A stretch of DNA of 64,000 nt from Lanius collurio (taxonomy: Eukaryota > Chordata > Aves > Passeriformes > Laniidae), in assembly GCA_020086605.1 (NCBI GenBank), contig JACBWW010000016.1, positions 25,479,234-25,543,233 of the forward strand. Reading direction: 5' to 3'. A model generated the notes under the pieces. It saw only the letters and a program-made list of their open reading frames with translations. It did no database searches and was not told the origin of the DNA. Position numbers and translations under genes: made by a program. Positions 25,368 through 36,677 of the stretch are shown here, in pieces (position 1 is the stretch's first letter; each line of letters starts with the position of its first letter).

Positions 25368-25423
25368 CAGTGCCCATCCAGCCCTGCCCTGTGGCACTGG
25401 GAAGCCTGGCTCTGTCCCTGCAG
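25368..25423 (-). mobile_element. CR1 LINE fragment
   Basis: CCATCCAGCCCTGCCCTGTG then GCACTGGGAAGCC matches the inner part of inverted subfamily-A copies such as 9925-9955. Confidence 0.6.
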
Positions 25424-26513
25424 CCCTTGGCCCCAGGCAGGCTGCCCCCTGATGCAGAGTTGGCAGATGAAGGTGTCTGAAAGGGGGAGTTTGGTCTGTG
25501 CCAGGGGCCGTGCAGGGTTTGGGGGCAGTGGGGAAATGGGAACCTGCAGCAGCTGTGGAGGTGTTGGATGTTCTGTACAGGCAGGAAAGGTTTGTTCTGT
25601 CTTTTCTCTTTCTGTGTGTTTTATTGGGGGGATGCTGGGGTTTTATGATAGGGAAACTTTTCACCAGTAACTCCACATATTTCTCTTTGCCAGCACTGAG
25701 CATGAAGAGAATCAAATGCTGGAATGGGACTTTTAGTTGTGGAAAGCCAAATAAAAATGTGTGGTTGGTAGAGGGGCAGAGCACAATGATCCCTCCCTTT
25801 CCTTCCTGCAGGACCAGCACTAAGCCTTGAATCCAGCCCAGCTAAGCCTGAGGCAGGGCCTGGCTGCTGGCCCCAGAGTTCTGAGTGCTGGGGTCAGCCT
25901 GATCCCTCCCAGCCCCACATTCCCCGGATTTGAGCTTTCTTTGGCATTTCTGGCTGTGTCTGGTGAAGGGTTTGTGCTCTCCAGCCAGGGCTGAACCACA
26001 TTAGTCAGGAGAGTTCCTGGAAACCCCGGCTGCCCCTTCCGGGAACGGCGCTGTCACTGCCCTCCTCTGGCACCGAGCTCGGCATCCGGGAATGCCCAGC
26101 GATCCCACTCACAATTCCCAATCCAGGGCCACTTCGGCAGCTTTGGCACTGCCCCTCGCTGCCCCCCTGGCCAAGGACAGGGGAATGTGGGGCTCCTGCT
26201 GCTGCTGCAGGGCCAAGCAGCTCCTACCCCACATATTTATGGACTGAGTGGACCCCAAGGCACGAACTCCAGATGCCCTTTGGTCTCGGCACAGCTTCCC
26301 AACATCCCCATGAATCACTGGGATAAGCCCAAGCCTCACAAAGGCTCCATAATTATTTTATCTGCTGCTGTGTGCAGTGGCTGACTGACAAATGCAATTT
26401 TTATTCCTCCCTTTTATCATCTTCCCTCAGGAAAACATTGATTCTCTCTTGTCTTGCTAAAGGACATTGGGAAATGCAGTTGGAGCCGTGGCTCCCACCC
26501 TGGCAGCCGGACA
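25424..26513. other. Non-coding, no gene recognised
   Basis: No domain or RNA gene seen. The open frames are short and overlap on both strands. Confidence 0.5.
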
Positions 26514-26690
26514 GAATCATGGAATGTCCAGAGTTGGAGGGGCCCACAGGGATCATCCAGTCCAGCTCCTGCCCTACACAGACACCCCAGCAATCCCACC
26601 CTGTGTCCCTGAGTGTTTCCCAAACGCTCCTGGTGCTGTGACCTCCCCATGGCCAAACCCAGCCCCTGTTCCCAGAGCTTCCCTCCCTGC
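26514..26690 (-). mobile_element. CR1 LINE 3' fragment (third type)
   Basis: AGAATCATGGAATGTCCAGA, GGGATCATCCAGTCCAGCTC then CTGCCC, and ACACCCCAGCAATCCCACCC. A related inverted piece is at 35414-35483. Confidence 0.75.
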
Positions 26691-27676
26691 TCCTGGAGGG
26701 GAGCACACCTCGGTCCTTGCACACCCCCAGGTCACTGCTGGTGGTCCCTGTTCCTGCAGCTGGATCCTGGAATGCTGGAGTAGGGCAGGGATTGAAAGGT
26801 GTTTCCTCCCACGTTTTCAGCCACCTTTTCCAACTCTTTAAACACCACCGAAAATTCATTTTCCTTCTCTTGCAAACCCCATTTTTCACACACATCCCAC
26901 CCTGATGGATCTTTATCCAGAGCAGCTGCAGAGCTTGGGAAGGAAAGTTTAACCCTTAGGGTGGGTTTTCCCCAGCATTTCCAAGCTGCCTGTGGGGCTC
27001 TCACCATTATTGTCTTGTTGTTGCTGACTTTTAAGGCCTCGCGTGCTTCACAAGAGCAGCGAGGAGCGGAGCAGAATTCCATTGCAGTTGGGACTATTTC
27101 CCAAGGGATTGTGTCACAAAGGCTCTGAGAAAGAAGGAATTATATTTAGATGATGCTGATCATTTATAATCATTTATCTCTTCTCCTCTTCCAGACTTTC
27201 ATGAGGACAGATTAACGTAAAAGGAATTCTCTCGCTTGGACACGCAGGGAGGAGCAGAAACAGAACCATTCCAGCCACAGGCCCTGGGTGCCATTCCCAG
27301 GCTCTGTGTCAGACCCATGGGCTGCTTTTGGGGAGGGATTTCATGCAAGCAGCCAGCTCTCAACTCATCTCTGCAGCATCTTGGATCAGGCAAGTTTGGA
27401 TTCAGACTTTCAGGCCGCCACCATTTGGGATTGCACAGCGGGCCTGGAGAGGGAAGGGCCCCGGGATGTCAGGTGGAGCTGCTCCTGCTGCTTTCCAGAC
27501 ACTTGGCTCGTTGACCTGGGGTTTCTGTGGCTGCTTTTTGGAGGTGCTGTGGTCTCCTTGGATTCAGGGTGTGTTTCCCTCAGGGGCAGGTCCTGCCTGG
27601 CAGCTCTGTGGTGCCTTTGGTGGGGGAGAGCAGCCCTTGTCCTTCCCCTCTTCCCTGAAATAACGGGAATAACAAG
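26691..27676. other. Non-coding, no gene recognised
   Basis: Nothing recognised beyond short open frames. Confidence 0.5.
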
Positions 27677-27800
27677 GGACATTAAATCCCCCCCAGTGCC
27701 ACCCCTGCCATGGCAGGGACACCTCCCACTGTCCCAGGCTGCTCCCAGCCCCGATGTCCAGCCTGGCACTGCCAGGGATCCAGGGGCAGCCACAGCTCCC
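27677..27800 (-). mobile_element. CR1 LINE 3' fragment (subfamily A, short)
   Basis: CCCAGTGCCACCCCTGCCAT, CACTGTCCCAGGCTGCTCCC and a 10-bp internal deletion (TCCAGCCTGGCACTGCCAGG). Confidence 0.8.
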
Positions 27801-30050
27801 CTTCTGCTCCCTGCCTTTCTCCCAGAAATGTCTGAACCAGGAGAACTGTGCTGGTCTCTTCCAGGTTTTCATTGATGCTGTTCCCTTTTCCAAAGGTTTA
27901 TTTGGACTCAGCTTTGGTTCCCAACCCCAAATCTCACATGAGGCACAGGGAGTAATTCCCAGGAACTTCAGCTGGAGCTGTGCCTTTGCCAGGAGCCACA
28001 GCTCTGCATTTCCAGAACTGCTGCCTGCATCCAGCATGGATTTCTCTGGAAGCTCTTCCCAGGACTCCAAGCACTCTCTGGCAGAGTCCTTGTGCTTCCC
28101 ACCATGCTGGTGCCACCAGTGCCAGCACTCCATGGACTCAGTTCGAGAAGAGAGGAATCTGGAAAAGGAGCTCTGCTGGCACAGGGAGCTCCAGGACCCC
28201 TGGCAGGGGGAGCCTTGGTGGGTTTGGGGTGTGGGAGGACCATGAGCAGGAGTGGATTGAGCCCAGGCTGGGCACTGCCATCCTGCAGGAACAGCCCATC
28301 CCTGTCCCAGCTCGGTCCTGCCTTGGCTCCCTGCAGGCCCAGGGACACTTTTCAGCTGGCAAAACTCTGATCACTGTTGATCCTTAGTCCTGAATTGAGC
28401 TCCTTTCTTCTGTTGTATCTGAAACCTACCCTGCATCTGTCCTTGACTTGCTCCTTTTCCCCTCAGAAACAGTTAGAATGATCAGGAAATGAATGGAAAC
28501 TCCTCTGATAATCCAAGAAACAAATACCTGCATTTCCAGCAAAGGTTCAACTCAATTTACTCCATATTAAATCCATTCCTCAAAGGGAAACCCAAACTAA
28601 AGCACTGGGGCCCCGAGGGGGTATGGGGAGGGCCGAGAGCTGATCCCACCATTCCCTGATTTTTCTGTAGGTGGTGGGAGCTGTTTCATTCCCTGATGAG
28701 AAACGAGCTCTGCTGTCCTGGGAATGAAGACCCTGGGGATTGTGGTCAGTGGCAGATAAGGAGGCACCAGCTCTCCCCTCTCAGGAACCCACAGTCGTGT
28801 TTATCACCTTGTTCCTCTCTGACACCAAATTTCCCCCTCAGATAAGACATGAGCTCCATCTCCTGCAATCCCAGCTCCTGCAATTCCCTGTGGGCCCTTC
28901 CCTGGCTGCTGCAGAGCCTTCCTGCCTTTGAGGCTCCAAACAGAGCCCTTAATTTGACAAGGGCTGGAGGGGCTGATGAAGCTGGAGCCAGATTTAGCCC
29001 TTCCAGGGCTGCTGCCAGAGCCAAGCTGTACCTTGGAGCTGCTGAAATCCAGCGATGGGCAGCCAGGCAGGGGGTTCCTGTCTCCTGTGATCCATTGTTT
29101 CCCTGAAAGGTGAGAATCCCTGGCTGCAGCCTCTTCCCATTCCCGTTTTCCTGATGGTTTTTCCCTCCAGCAGCAGCAGCTGCTGCAGAGACCCCAGATC
29201 CAGGGCCACCTTCCTGCTGCCAGGGTGTCCTGGGGGTGACACGGGGGTGAGCCTGGCCCAGGCAGAGACACCTCCCCTTGCTGGTACTGCACTCACCCTG
29301 CCTCTGCAGGAGAGGGTGCCTCTGAGTGCTGAGGGGTGATGGGTGATGAGGGACAGTGGGCAGAGGACAATGGATGGGCTGTGCTGCCTGACAATGGCTC
29401 AGGACAACAACAGCAGGAGCAGCTGTGACATCAAATCTCGAGGAGAAGTACAAAAGTCTTCCCAAATGTGAGAGACTTCCAGCAAAGAGGATCCCAAAGA
29501 TGCCCTGCTGGCCCTGAACCCTGCTGAGATGGCTGGGCTGTCCCCCTGGTGCCCCACATGTCACCCTGCAGCTGGCAGGGCCTGCCCTGACATCTGCTGC
29601 TGCTTTGGATTAATCAGGTTTTCCAAGGAAACACAGGACAGCTGAGGGCTGATGGCCCTGGCACAGCCCTCCTTGGGATCCCATTTCCAAGCAGCCCCTC
29701 CACATTTGGGAAGGAATGTGCAGCCCGGGCCGTGGCAGAGTTGGGCTGCCCAGGGATGTGTGAGCTGCCTCACGCTGGCCAGAGGCTCCCTGGGATCCTT
29801 CCAGCTGGGTTTATTCCCTGGATTTCCTTCTGAGTGGTGCTCATCAAACCCCCAATAGCACAGAAAAGGAGAAGGAGCTGTTAAATATGAATATTAAAAT
29901 GCAGAGTGTTATTTCTTCATTAAATGCTGACTGGGGGAAGCTCTGACCTCTGAGGGGTGAGCAGCTCTGCCCCTGTGCCAGGAGAGGGAATCCTGCACAG
30001 GCAGTGATGGGACAAGAGGGAATGGTTGTGAACTGAAGAGGAAATTGGAG
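27801..30050. other. Non-coding, no gene recognised
   Basis: Nothing recognised. There is a short CAGCAGCAGCAG-like run near 29170. Confidence 0.5.
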
Positions 30051-30275
30051 ATAGGAAGGAATCGTTCCCTGGCAGGGTGGGCAGGCCCTGGCACAGGGTG
30101 CCCAGAGCAGCTGTGGCTGCCCCTGGATCCCTGGCAGTGCCCAAGGCCAGGCTGGACATTGGGGCTGGGAGCAGCCTGGGATGGTGGGAGGTGTCCCTGC
30201 CATGGCTGGGGTGGCACTGGGTGGGCTTTGAGGTCCTTTCCAACCCAAACCATTCCATGACTCCTCTGAGGTGTC
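30051..30275 (+). mobile_element. CR1 LINE 3' fragment (subfamily A)
   Basis: Forward copy from GATAGGAAGGAATCGTTCCC to the 3' end CCAACCCAAACCATTCCATG. Confidence 0.85.
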
Positions 30276-32459
30276 CTGATGCTCCTCTGAACTCCCAAGG
30301 AACTTCCCTGCTCACAAACCAGCAGGAAAACTCCCCTTCCCTCCAATCCCTGGGGGACCCAGCTGTTCCCAGTGCCTGCAGCATCCCCCCCAGGGTGTGC
30401 AAATGGCCATGGGATGGGGACAAATCTTTATCCCATCCTCTTTGCTCCCACGTTTCAGTGGAGTCCTGCCCAGGCCCCCACAAACCCCACTCACCTCCAT
30501 CTCCCCCTGTCATTTGCAGACTCGCAGATACAATCCCAGTGCTCCCAGTGCTCCCAGTCCCTCTGTTCTGACTCCCAGCTGTTTTCTCTCCGGGGTTGTG
30601 CTCCCACCAATCCAAACCCACACAAGTCAGTTTGCAAATATCGCTGCCAGCCCTTAATGACCTGCTAAAAATACCAGGAACGATTCCTCTCCCGATCTAT
30701 GGAAATGGGAATTATTTGCTCCTGGCAGCTCCTGGCCCTGGGCTGGGCTGCTGGAGAAGACAAGAATGAGCAGATCAGGGAATATTGAAGGGATTTTTCT
30801 TGTTTCAGGGGAATGAAAACGTTTTCTACAAACCCAGGTGAGTTTTCCTTGGCCATGGGGGGTCCCTGGGGTGGTCTCATGGCTTTCTCAAAGCTGCTGT
30901 CCCAAATTCAGACAGGGCTGTCCAATTTTATCAATGTAATTTTTAGGCAGTATTTAAACAGCAATAATTTTAACCAGGGAAATTCCAAACAGTGTTTATG
31001 AGAGCTCGACAAAGGCTCAATATCTTCTAATCTTTTAATAGGGGCTCTTAAATGCCCTAATAAGAAAATAAGGGCTGTTGTAATCACTTCTTTTTAATTG
31101 AAATAATCCCATTGGATTTATTAAAGTGATTTAGGGTTTAATTCCAAACCTCCCCAGCTCTGCAGGATATTTATTGGGAAGGTTTCCCAACCCTGCCACA
31201 CAATGAGGTGCAAAGTGCCTCAAATCCTGCACTTTCCCAGCCCTCCTGGGGCAGATCAGGGCCCCAGATCCACAGGATCCCAAACAGAGCTGTAAAACTT
31301 CCGTGGGGAATTTGTTTGGGAACGATGTGGCAGCTGCTGGCTGGAAATAAATCGACTTTCAGAAATCTGCAGCAGTTTGTGAATGTCCCCTTAATGAAAA
31401 TCCAAATTTTCTCCTCAAATAACCAGTTCACTCCTGGAATTTCATCATCTCTGCAGGGGATCCCTGGCAAGGATCCATCCCGGGATTTGGGTCTAGGGGC
31501 TCCAGGGCTGGAGCTTGTGTTGGAAAGCAGAGGAATTACAGCCATGTACCTTTTATCAATGGTTATTTTTATAGTTTAAATCCAAGAGTGACAGGGGATG
31601 GGAGGGTTTGGAGAAGGCCCCGAGTTTGCAGAGGGAGCTGAGGGGGTTGGGGGGTCTCTGCCGCCGTTCCTACAGCCAGGAGCTCTTCCAGTGAATGAAA
31701 CAGGCGGGAAGAGGAGCCAAAAGCAAACATCCCTTGGAAGCCCTGTTTATTGAAATGTGCTTTTATTGCCGTGCTGAGGAAGGAGAAAGTGGCTGTGTTT
31801 GACTGGGAAGGAAAATATTTACGTAACTGCAGAACTTGCCCGTGTCTGGCTCGCAGCGCTTGGCAGGAGGTTTCCTGCAGAACCTGGCACCTCCCCTGGG
31901 CCCAGGGTGGCCCTTTGGGATCTCTGTGGGCCCAGGGTGGCACTTTGGGATCTCTGTGGGCCACAGCCCCGCTGCAGGGCAGAGCAGCAGTGCTGGCACC
32001 CAGCCCCTCACCCCCCCTGCTCCGAGCACCCCTCTGGATCCCTGGGACACGGGCACTGGGGGAATGGCACAAATCCAAGGGGAAAATTGGATTCTGGGTC
32101 TTATTCCCAGCAGGATTCAGGGGTGTCCTTGGTTGTTGAGGGCCGTAGGGATGAGGGTGGAGGAGTGGAAGGATCCAGTGGAGCTGGTGGAGTTCAGGGA
32201 CTGTGGATTTAATCCAGGCTGCCAAGGGAAGGGGAGGAGATGGCAGAGCAGGAATTGCAGACTGGAAAGGCAGGTTTGGGAGTGCTGCAGCCACGGCTCC
32301 ATCCTCCTGGGGAGCTCCTGAGGAGAGTTCAAAGGAGCTGCACCAGGAGCGGGCGGCCAAGGAAAGGCTGAGGAAAGGCTGAGGAAAGGCCGAGGTGCCA
32401 TGTCCAGGTTGCGGGTCCGATCCCGGCTCCAGTGCCATTCCTGGGTAGAGCCATGCCAG
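30276..32459. other. Non-coding; AT-rich unique island at about 30890-31150
   Basis: No gene recognised. 30890-31150 is AT-rich and repeat-free (AATTTTAACCAGGGAAATTC, TTTAATTGAAATAATCCC). A 30-bp direct duplication (GGGCCCAGGGTGG...TTTGGGATCTCTG) lies at 31897-31960. Confidence 0.45.
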
Positions 32460-32541
32460 GGTAGTGTGGCCGAGCGGTCTAAGGCGCTGGATTAAGGCTC
32501 CAGTCCCTGCGGGGGCGTGGGTTCGAATCCCACCGCTGCCA
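32460..32541 (+). tRNA. tRNA-Leu (anticodon AAG)
   Basis: An 82-nt type II tRNA. The acceptor stem GGTAGTG pairs with CGCTGCC, with two G-U wobbles. The A box is TGGCCGAGCGG. The anticodon stem is CTGGA/TCCAG (32487-32503) with loop TTAAGGC and anticodon AAG at 32494-32496. It has a long variable arm typical of leucine tRNAs, B box GGTTCGAATCC and discriminator A. A TTTT Pol III terminator follows at 32548-32551. There is no intron. The A and B boxes and stems are intact, so it is probably functional. Confidence 0.95.
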
Positions 32542-32547
32542 GCTCTA

Positions 32548-32551
32548 TTTT
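32548..32551 (+). terminator. Pol III T4 terminator of tRNA-Leu
   Basis: TTTT seven bases after the tRNA 3' end. Transcripts should stop before the CR1 fragment that begins about 50 bp further on. Confidence 0.6.
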
Positions 32552-32597
32552 AGGGACTCTGGGACATTTCCCCGGCGTTGGGGCTGCTCCGGGGCTC

Positions 32598-32815
32598 GGA
32601 ATGGGATCGTGGGCAGGAATTGTTCCCTGGGAGGGTGGGCAGGCCCTGGCACAGGGTGCCCAGAGCAGCTGTGGCTGCCCCTGGATCCCTGGCAGTGCCC
32701 AAGGCCAGGCTGGACATTGGGGCTGGGAGCAGCCTGGCACAGTGGGAGGTGTCCCTGCCATGGCAGGGGTGGCACTGGGTGGGCTTTGGGGTCCCTCCCG
32801 ATCCAAAGGGGCCAT
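32598..32815 (+). mobile_element. CR1 LINE 3' fragment (subfamily A) downstream of tRNA-Leu
   Basis: GAATGGGATCGTGGGCAGGA, TGTTCCCTGGGAGGGTGGGC, through GGGTCCCTCCCGATCC. Same orientation as the tRNA gene that ends 56 bp upstream. Confidence 0.85.
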
Positions 32816-33217
32816 TTTATGCCAAGCCTCAAACCCGGATTGCTCCCCCAGGCTCAGGTGAGGGTGTCCCCTGGGTGTCCCCCGGTGACCGCTGCCGGGA
32901 GGGGCTGGGGCACAGCATTAAATTACCTAAAAATGGGTTTGCAGAGCTGGGCAGGGCCAGCGCTGATGGAGCTGTTTCTGTGCTGAAGCAGAGCCGTGCT
33001 GGGCACCAGCCAGCGTGTGGTGGGAGGGGGCAGAGGTGAAGGAAAACAGCCTGGCCTAAAACCAGGGGGTCATGGCCACGAAAGATTCATCCTGTGGTTT
33101 GGGAGGAGGAGGAGGAGGAGGAACTCATCTTCCACTGAGCCCCAGGGCTGGAACTGGGGAGTTTTCATTGCGTCATCTCCTCAGGCTCTGCACAAGAAAG
33201 GAGATTATTTGTAATTT
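32816..33217. other. Non-coding, with a GGA triplet run
   Basis: (GGA)n of about six units near 33103-33121; otherwise nothing recognised. Confidence 0.5.
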
Positions 33218-33305
33218 ATAGAGCGGTTTGTGTAGGAAGGGACCTTAAAGATCATCTTGTTCTTTAAGGTCCTTCCCAACCCACACCATTCTGTGGTTTT
33301 ATGAC
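33218..33305. mobile_element. Two CR1 3' ends in head-on inverted orientation
   Basis: GGTTTGTGTAGGAAGGGACC (inverted CR1 end) is followed after 11 bases by AAGGTCCTTCCCAACCCACA then CCATTCTGTGG (forward CR1 end). The arms 33235-33250 and 33262-33276 pair with one bulged G. Confidence 0.75.
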
Positions 33306-33802
33306 ACTCTGCAGGTCCCGATTATTTGCTGCTGGATCAAAAACAAAAAGGGGGGATTTTGCTCTAAATAACAAGGATGCACTTTATCCAGGTGCTTCCT
33401 TGTGATTCCCTCCCTGGCTGAGGCCCCCAGGAACTTGCCAAGAACGTTTCCCGGGTGGGCAGCGGGTCCCCCCAGCCCCGGGAGCGCTCCCTGCCCCAGG
33501 CCCTTCCTTGTCCCCATCCCGCCCGCATTCCCGAACTGGAAGAAAACGCCGTTCCTCCTCTGCAGCCTCGCTGGAAAGCAAGAAGCTCATTTTCAGCACA
33601 ACTTGCAGAAAATATTAAATATCGACACTAATGAGGTCAGCCTGGCTCAGGGCAATATTAATATTAATTGGATTAGGTCGAATTTAAGAGGAAACCATGT
33701 TTAACTTAATGCCTGTAATAAATGAGGAGGAAGGGAGGGAAGTTTTCCTCCTTTATTAAAAAAAGCCAGAGCAGGCCATAAATAACATTTGAGAGATGCC
33801 AT
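33306..33802. other. Non-coding; AT-rich island at about 33600-33780
   Basis: CAATATTAATATTAATTGGA and similar AT-rich unique sequence, possibly conserved non-coding. No gene was seen. Confidence 0.45.
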
Positions 33803-33878
33803 GGCAGGAGGGACTGCAGGGACCTGCACAGGGACCTTTGGGAGGTCCCTTCCACCCAAACCATCCCCTGATTCTGTG
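33803..33878 (+). mobile_element. CR1 LINE 3' end fragment
   Basis: GGTCCCTTCCACCCAAACCA then TCCCCTGATTCTGTGA is the forward CR1 terminus. Confidence 0.65.
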
Positions 33879-35413
33879 ACAACCCTCCCCACGCGTGGCC
33901 AGGAGGAAAGTGTCACCTTGTCCCAGCTGTGTCCGCAGTGCCACAGCCCTGGCCCCGCAGACCCAGCAGGAATTGTGCTTGCTGGGTTATCACTGGATTT
34001 TATTAACTCTTAAGCACTTCCAAAATGGAAAACTTCTTAATTTCAGCGGGGTTTTTAGGGCAAGGTCGAGTCTGTGTTCTGAACAGAGAGATTGAATCCC
34101 CCAAATAAACGTGTAGGACCATAACTAATGAGGCCATAATTATGTCCTGTTTAATGCCATTATTATCTCATAATAGTGCAAACAGGATGTTCCTGCTCCC
34201 CTGTGCAGATTTGCAGCAAGAGAATGATTTAACTCCCCTTTTCTGCATCTTTTCTCTGTCAGAAACCTCCAGGGTAATTAACACAGATAGAATTGGAGTA
34301 CCCTGCCCCATGTGGGTGCCCAAACTGCCCCACGTGGTCCCTGCTCTGCTGAGGGTCCCCAAAGGCCACGTCAGGGGCTTCAGGGTGTCTGTGCTGTTTG
34401 CAGCTGGAACCTCTCCGTGTGTGGGATCAGGGTGGGATGAGCTCTCCTGCCACCACCCCTGGACATTCCCAGCAGTGCCCCACACCGTCCCTTCACCCCT
34501 GGGCTGGGACAGGGGGTTCCATAACCCTTCTCCCAGGATTCCTGAGCCGGAAAGCCCAAATGTGGTGAGATTTTGGATACCAGGATCTGCTTTTGCCAGG
34601 CCTTGTTTGGAAACAGGAGAGATCTTGGAATGACGCTCCCGATAACTGAAATCCAGGGGAATCCAGCTGTGCAGACAGCCCTCCACGTCTGATCCCCACG
34701 GAGCAGCCTCCTGCACCTTTCCTTGCTGCTGTGCTGGAAATTCCTCTGCTTTCCTACACAAGCTCCTATTTTTGAAGGATCCTAAAGACCAGGAGAAGGA
34801 TGAAAGAGATGGAATGAGGGGAGAGACATTCCTGCCATGCCCAAAATAATTCCCGTGCTCCTCAGGGGGGTGGGGGCTCCTCCTGCTAAAGGCCACGTGC
34901 ATGCAGACATTTCTGTTTTCCAGGGAGCAATAACGGATATTTATGGGCTGCCCACTTGTGCTCACGTCTTCCAGCTGAGATGACGCCGTTAATTTGGGAC
35001 TGAGTGTGCCCCAAACCTGGGGGAAGTGCTCAGGAATTCCGGGCTCTCGGGGTTGGTGAAGCAAAGCCATTAATTAAATCCCACCTTGGATAGGCCTGGC
35101 TCAGTGGGAGTGATTAAAGGACAAGGCTTTGAGGTGTTGTCCTGCTCAGGATCTTCCAGATCCAGACCTAATCACGTAATTGCTTCATAATGGAATGATC
35201 CCTGCCAGCACCAGGGTCCTGCTGGAATACTGGGAATGATCCACGAGCCCTGAGCAGCAGCGAACCCCCAGCCCCCTGGGCAGCCCAGCTGGGAGGCACC
35301 CGGAGCTGGGCTTGGGAATGGGCTGGGCAAAGGTGCTGAGCAGGCTGGGGATGCACTGCTGGGGTTTGCCCCAGGCTGTTTTACCACGGGATTGTGGATT
35401 GTCCTGGTGGAAG
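33879..35413. other. Non-coding, no gene recognised
   Basis: Nothing recognised. Confidence 0.5.
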
Positions 35414-35483
35414 GGGTCCCACAGGGACCACGGAGCCAACTCCTGCACAGACACCCCAAATTCCCCCCTGTGCCTCAGGGTGG
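35414..35483 (-). mobile_element. CR1 LINE fragment (third type)
   Basis: GGTCCCACAGGGACCACGGA, AACTCCTGCACAGACACCCC and CTGTGCCTCAGGGTGG parallel 26545-26620. Confidence 0.6.
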
Positions 35484-35683
35484 TTTATGTTGTGTTTTTC
35501 CCTGTTTTCCATCCCCCACTGCACCTCCCCGCCACAGGAAAGAATTTCCTCTCCCCTGAATTCCTGCTGTTCCACTGCTCCAAGGAGCTGTTATTCATCA
35601 AATTCCCCGCTTAAAGAGCTGCTTCACGTCTCTAATTTATATCATTTCCATTCCCCTGAAAAACACTCCTCAAAGCTCATCCC

Positions 35684-36032
35684 ATTCCATGGCAGGGACA
35701 CCTCCCACTGTCCCAGGCTGCTCCCAGCCCCAGTGTCCAGCCTGGCCTTGGGCACTGCCAGGGATCCAGGGGCAGCCACAGCTGCTCTGGGCACCCTGTG
35801 CCAGGGCCTGCCCACCCTCCCAGGGAACAATTCCTGCCCAAGATCCCATCCAGCCCTGCCCTCTGGCACTGGGAAGCCATTCCCTGGGTCCTGTCCCTCC
35901 ATCCTTGTCCCCAGTCCCTCTGCAGCTCTCCTGGAGCCCCTTCAGGCCCTGCCAGGGGCTCTGAGCTCTCCCTGGAGCCTTCTCCTCTCCAGGTGAGCAC
36001 CCCCAGCTCTCCCAGCCTGGCTCCAGAGTCTC
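35684..36032 (-). mobile_element. CR1 LINE 3' fragment (subfamily A, longest inverted copy)
   Basis: ATTCCATGGCAGGGACACCT through CCTGGGTCCTGTCCCTCCAT, then the further-5' CR1 block CTGCAGCTCTCCTGGAGCCC to CCCAGCCTGGCTCCAGAG. The last 50 bp of the 3' terminus are absent. Confidence 0.85.
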
Positions 36033-36630
36033 TTCTGGACTGGCTTGTGGGTTTTTTAAATTAAAACATGTCCATAAAGCACTTGCAGCAATGCACCTTC
36101 CACTTCAGGGGTTTATTTTATCAATATCGAGCAAATATTGGCACCTCCTCGGCTGCATTTGTTTAACAAAGGGAAGGGCAGCGATGGGTGTGGCTCAGGA
36201 GCCTCAGAGAGGGCGATCCTCACCACAGGTGGCTCTCATTAAGGGCGATCCTCATTACAGGAGGCTCTCATTAAGGGTGCTCCTCGTTTCTGTTAATGGG
36301 GAGCACTGGGGTGGTGCCCCGCGGGTCTGAGGGGGCCAGGACACCCCTGGGAGCCCCGGTGGCCCCTGGCAGGGCTGTCCTTGCCCCTCCGAGCCCCTTC
36401 CAGTGCCAGGAAGCTCTGGGATCCATGCCTTGGATCCCCTCCCGGCTCTCTCTGCCAGACCGCAGCCCCAGCCCTGTAATTTGTCCTCTCCTCTGGTTTT
36501 GAATTGCTCTTTCAATCCAAGCCCTGCAGACCCGCTCATTAACGATGCGATTTAATAACCCTCGCTCTGACCTGCGGCTCAGTCAGGGATGTTTCTCCGC
36601 GCTCCCGAGGAGCCGTGGCTGCCCCGGGGC
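36033..36630. other. Non-coding with a 36-bp local duplication
   Basis: GGGCGATCCTCACCACAGGT then GGCTCTCATTAA is repeated with changes at 36208-36290. Nothing else recognised. Confidence 0.5.
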
Positions 36631-36677
36631 CGCGGTGACCGCAGTGGCCGCAGTGGCCGCAGTGGCCGCAGTGGCCG
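36631..36677 (+). repeat. 9-bp GC-rich tandem repeat, about 5 copies
   Basis: CGCAGTGGC repeats, the first unit diverged (CGCGGTGAC). CpG-rich. Confidence 0.85.
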
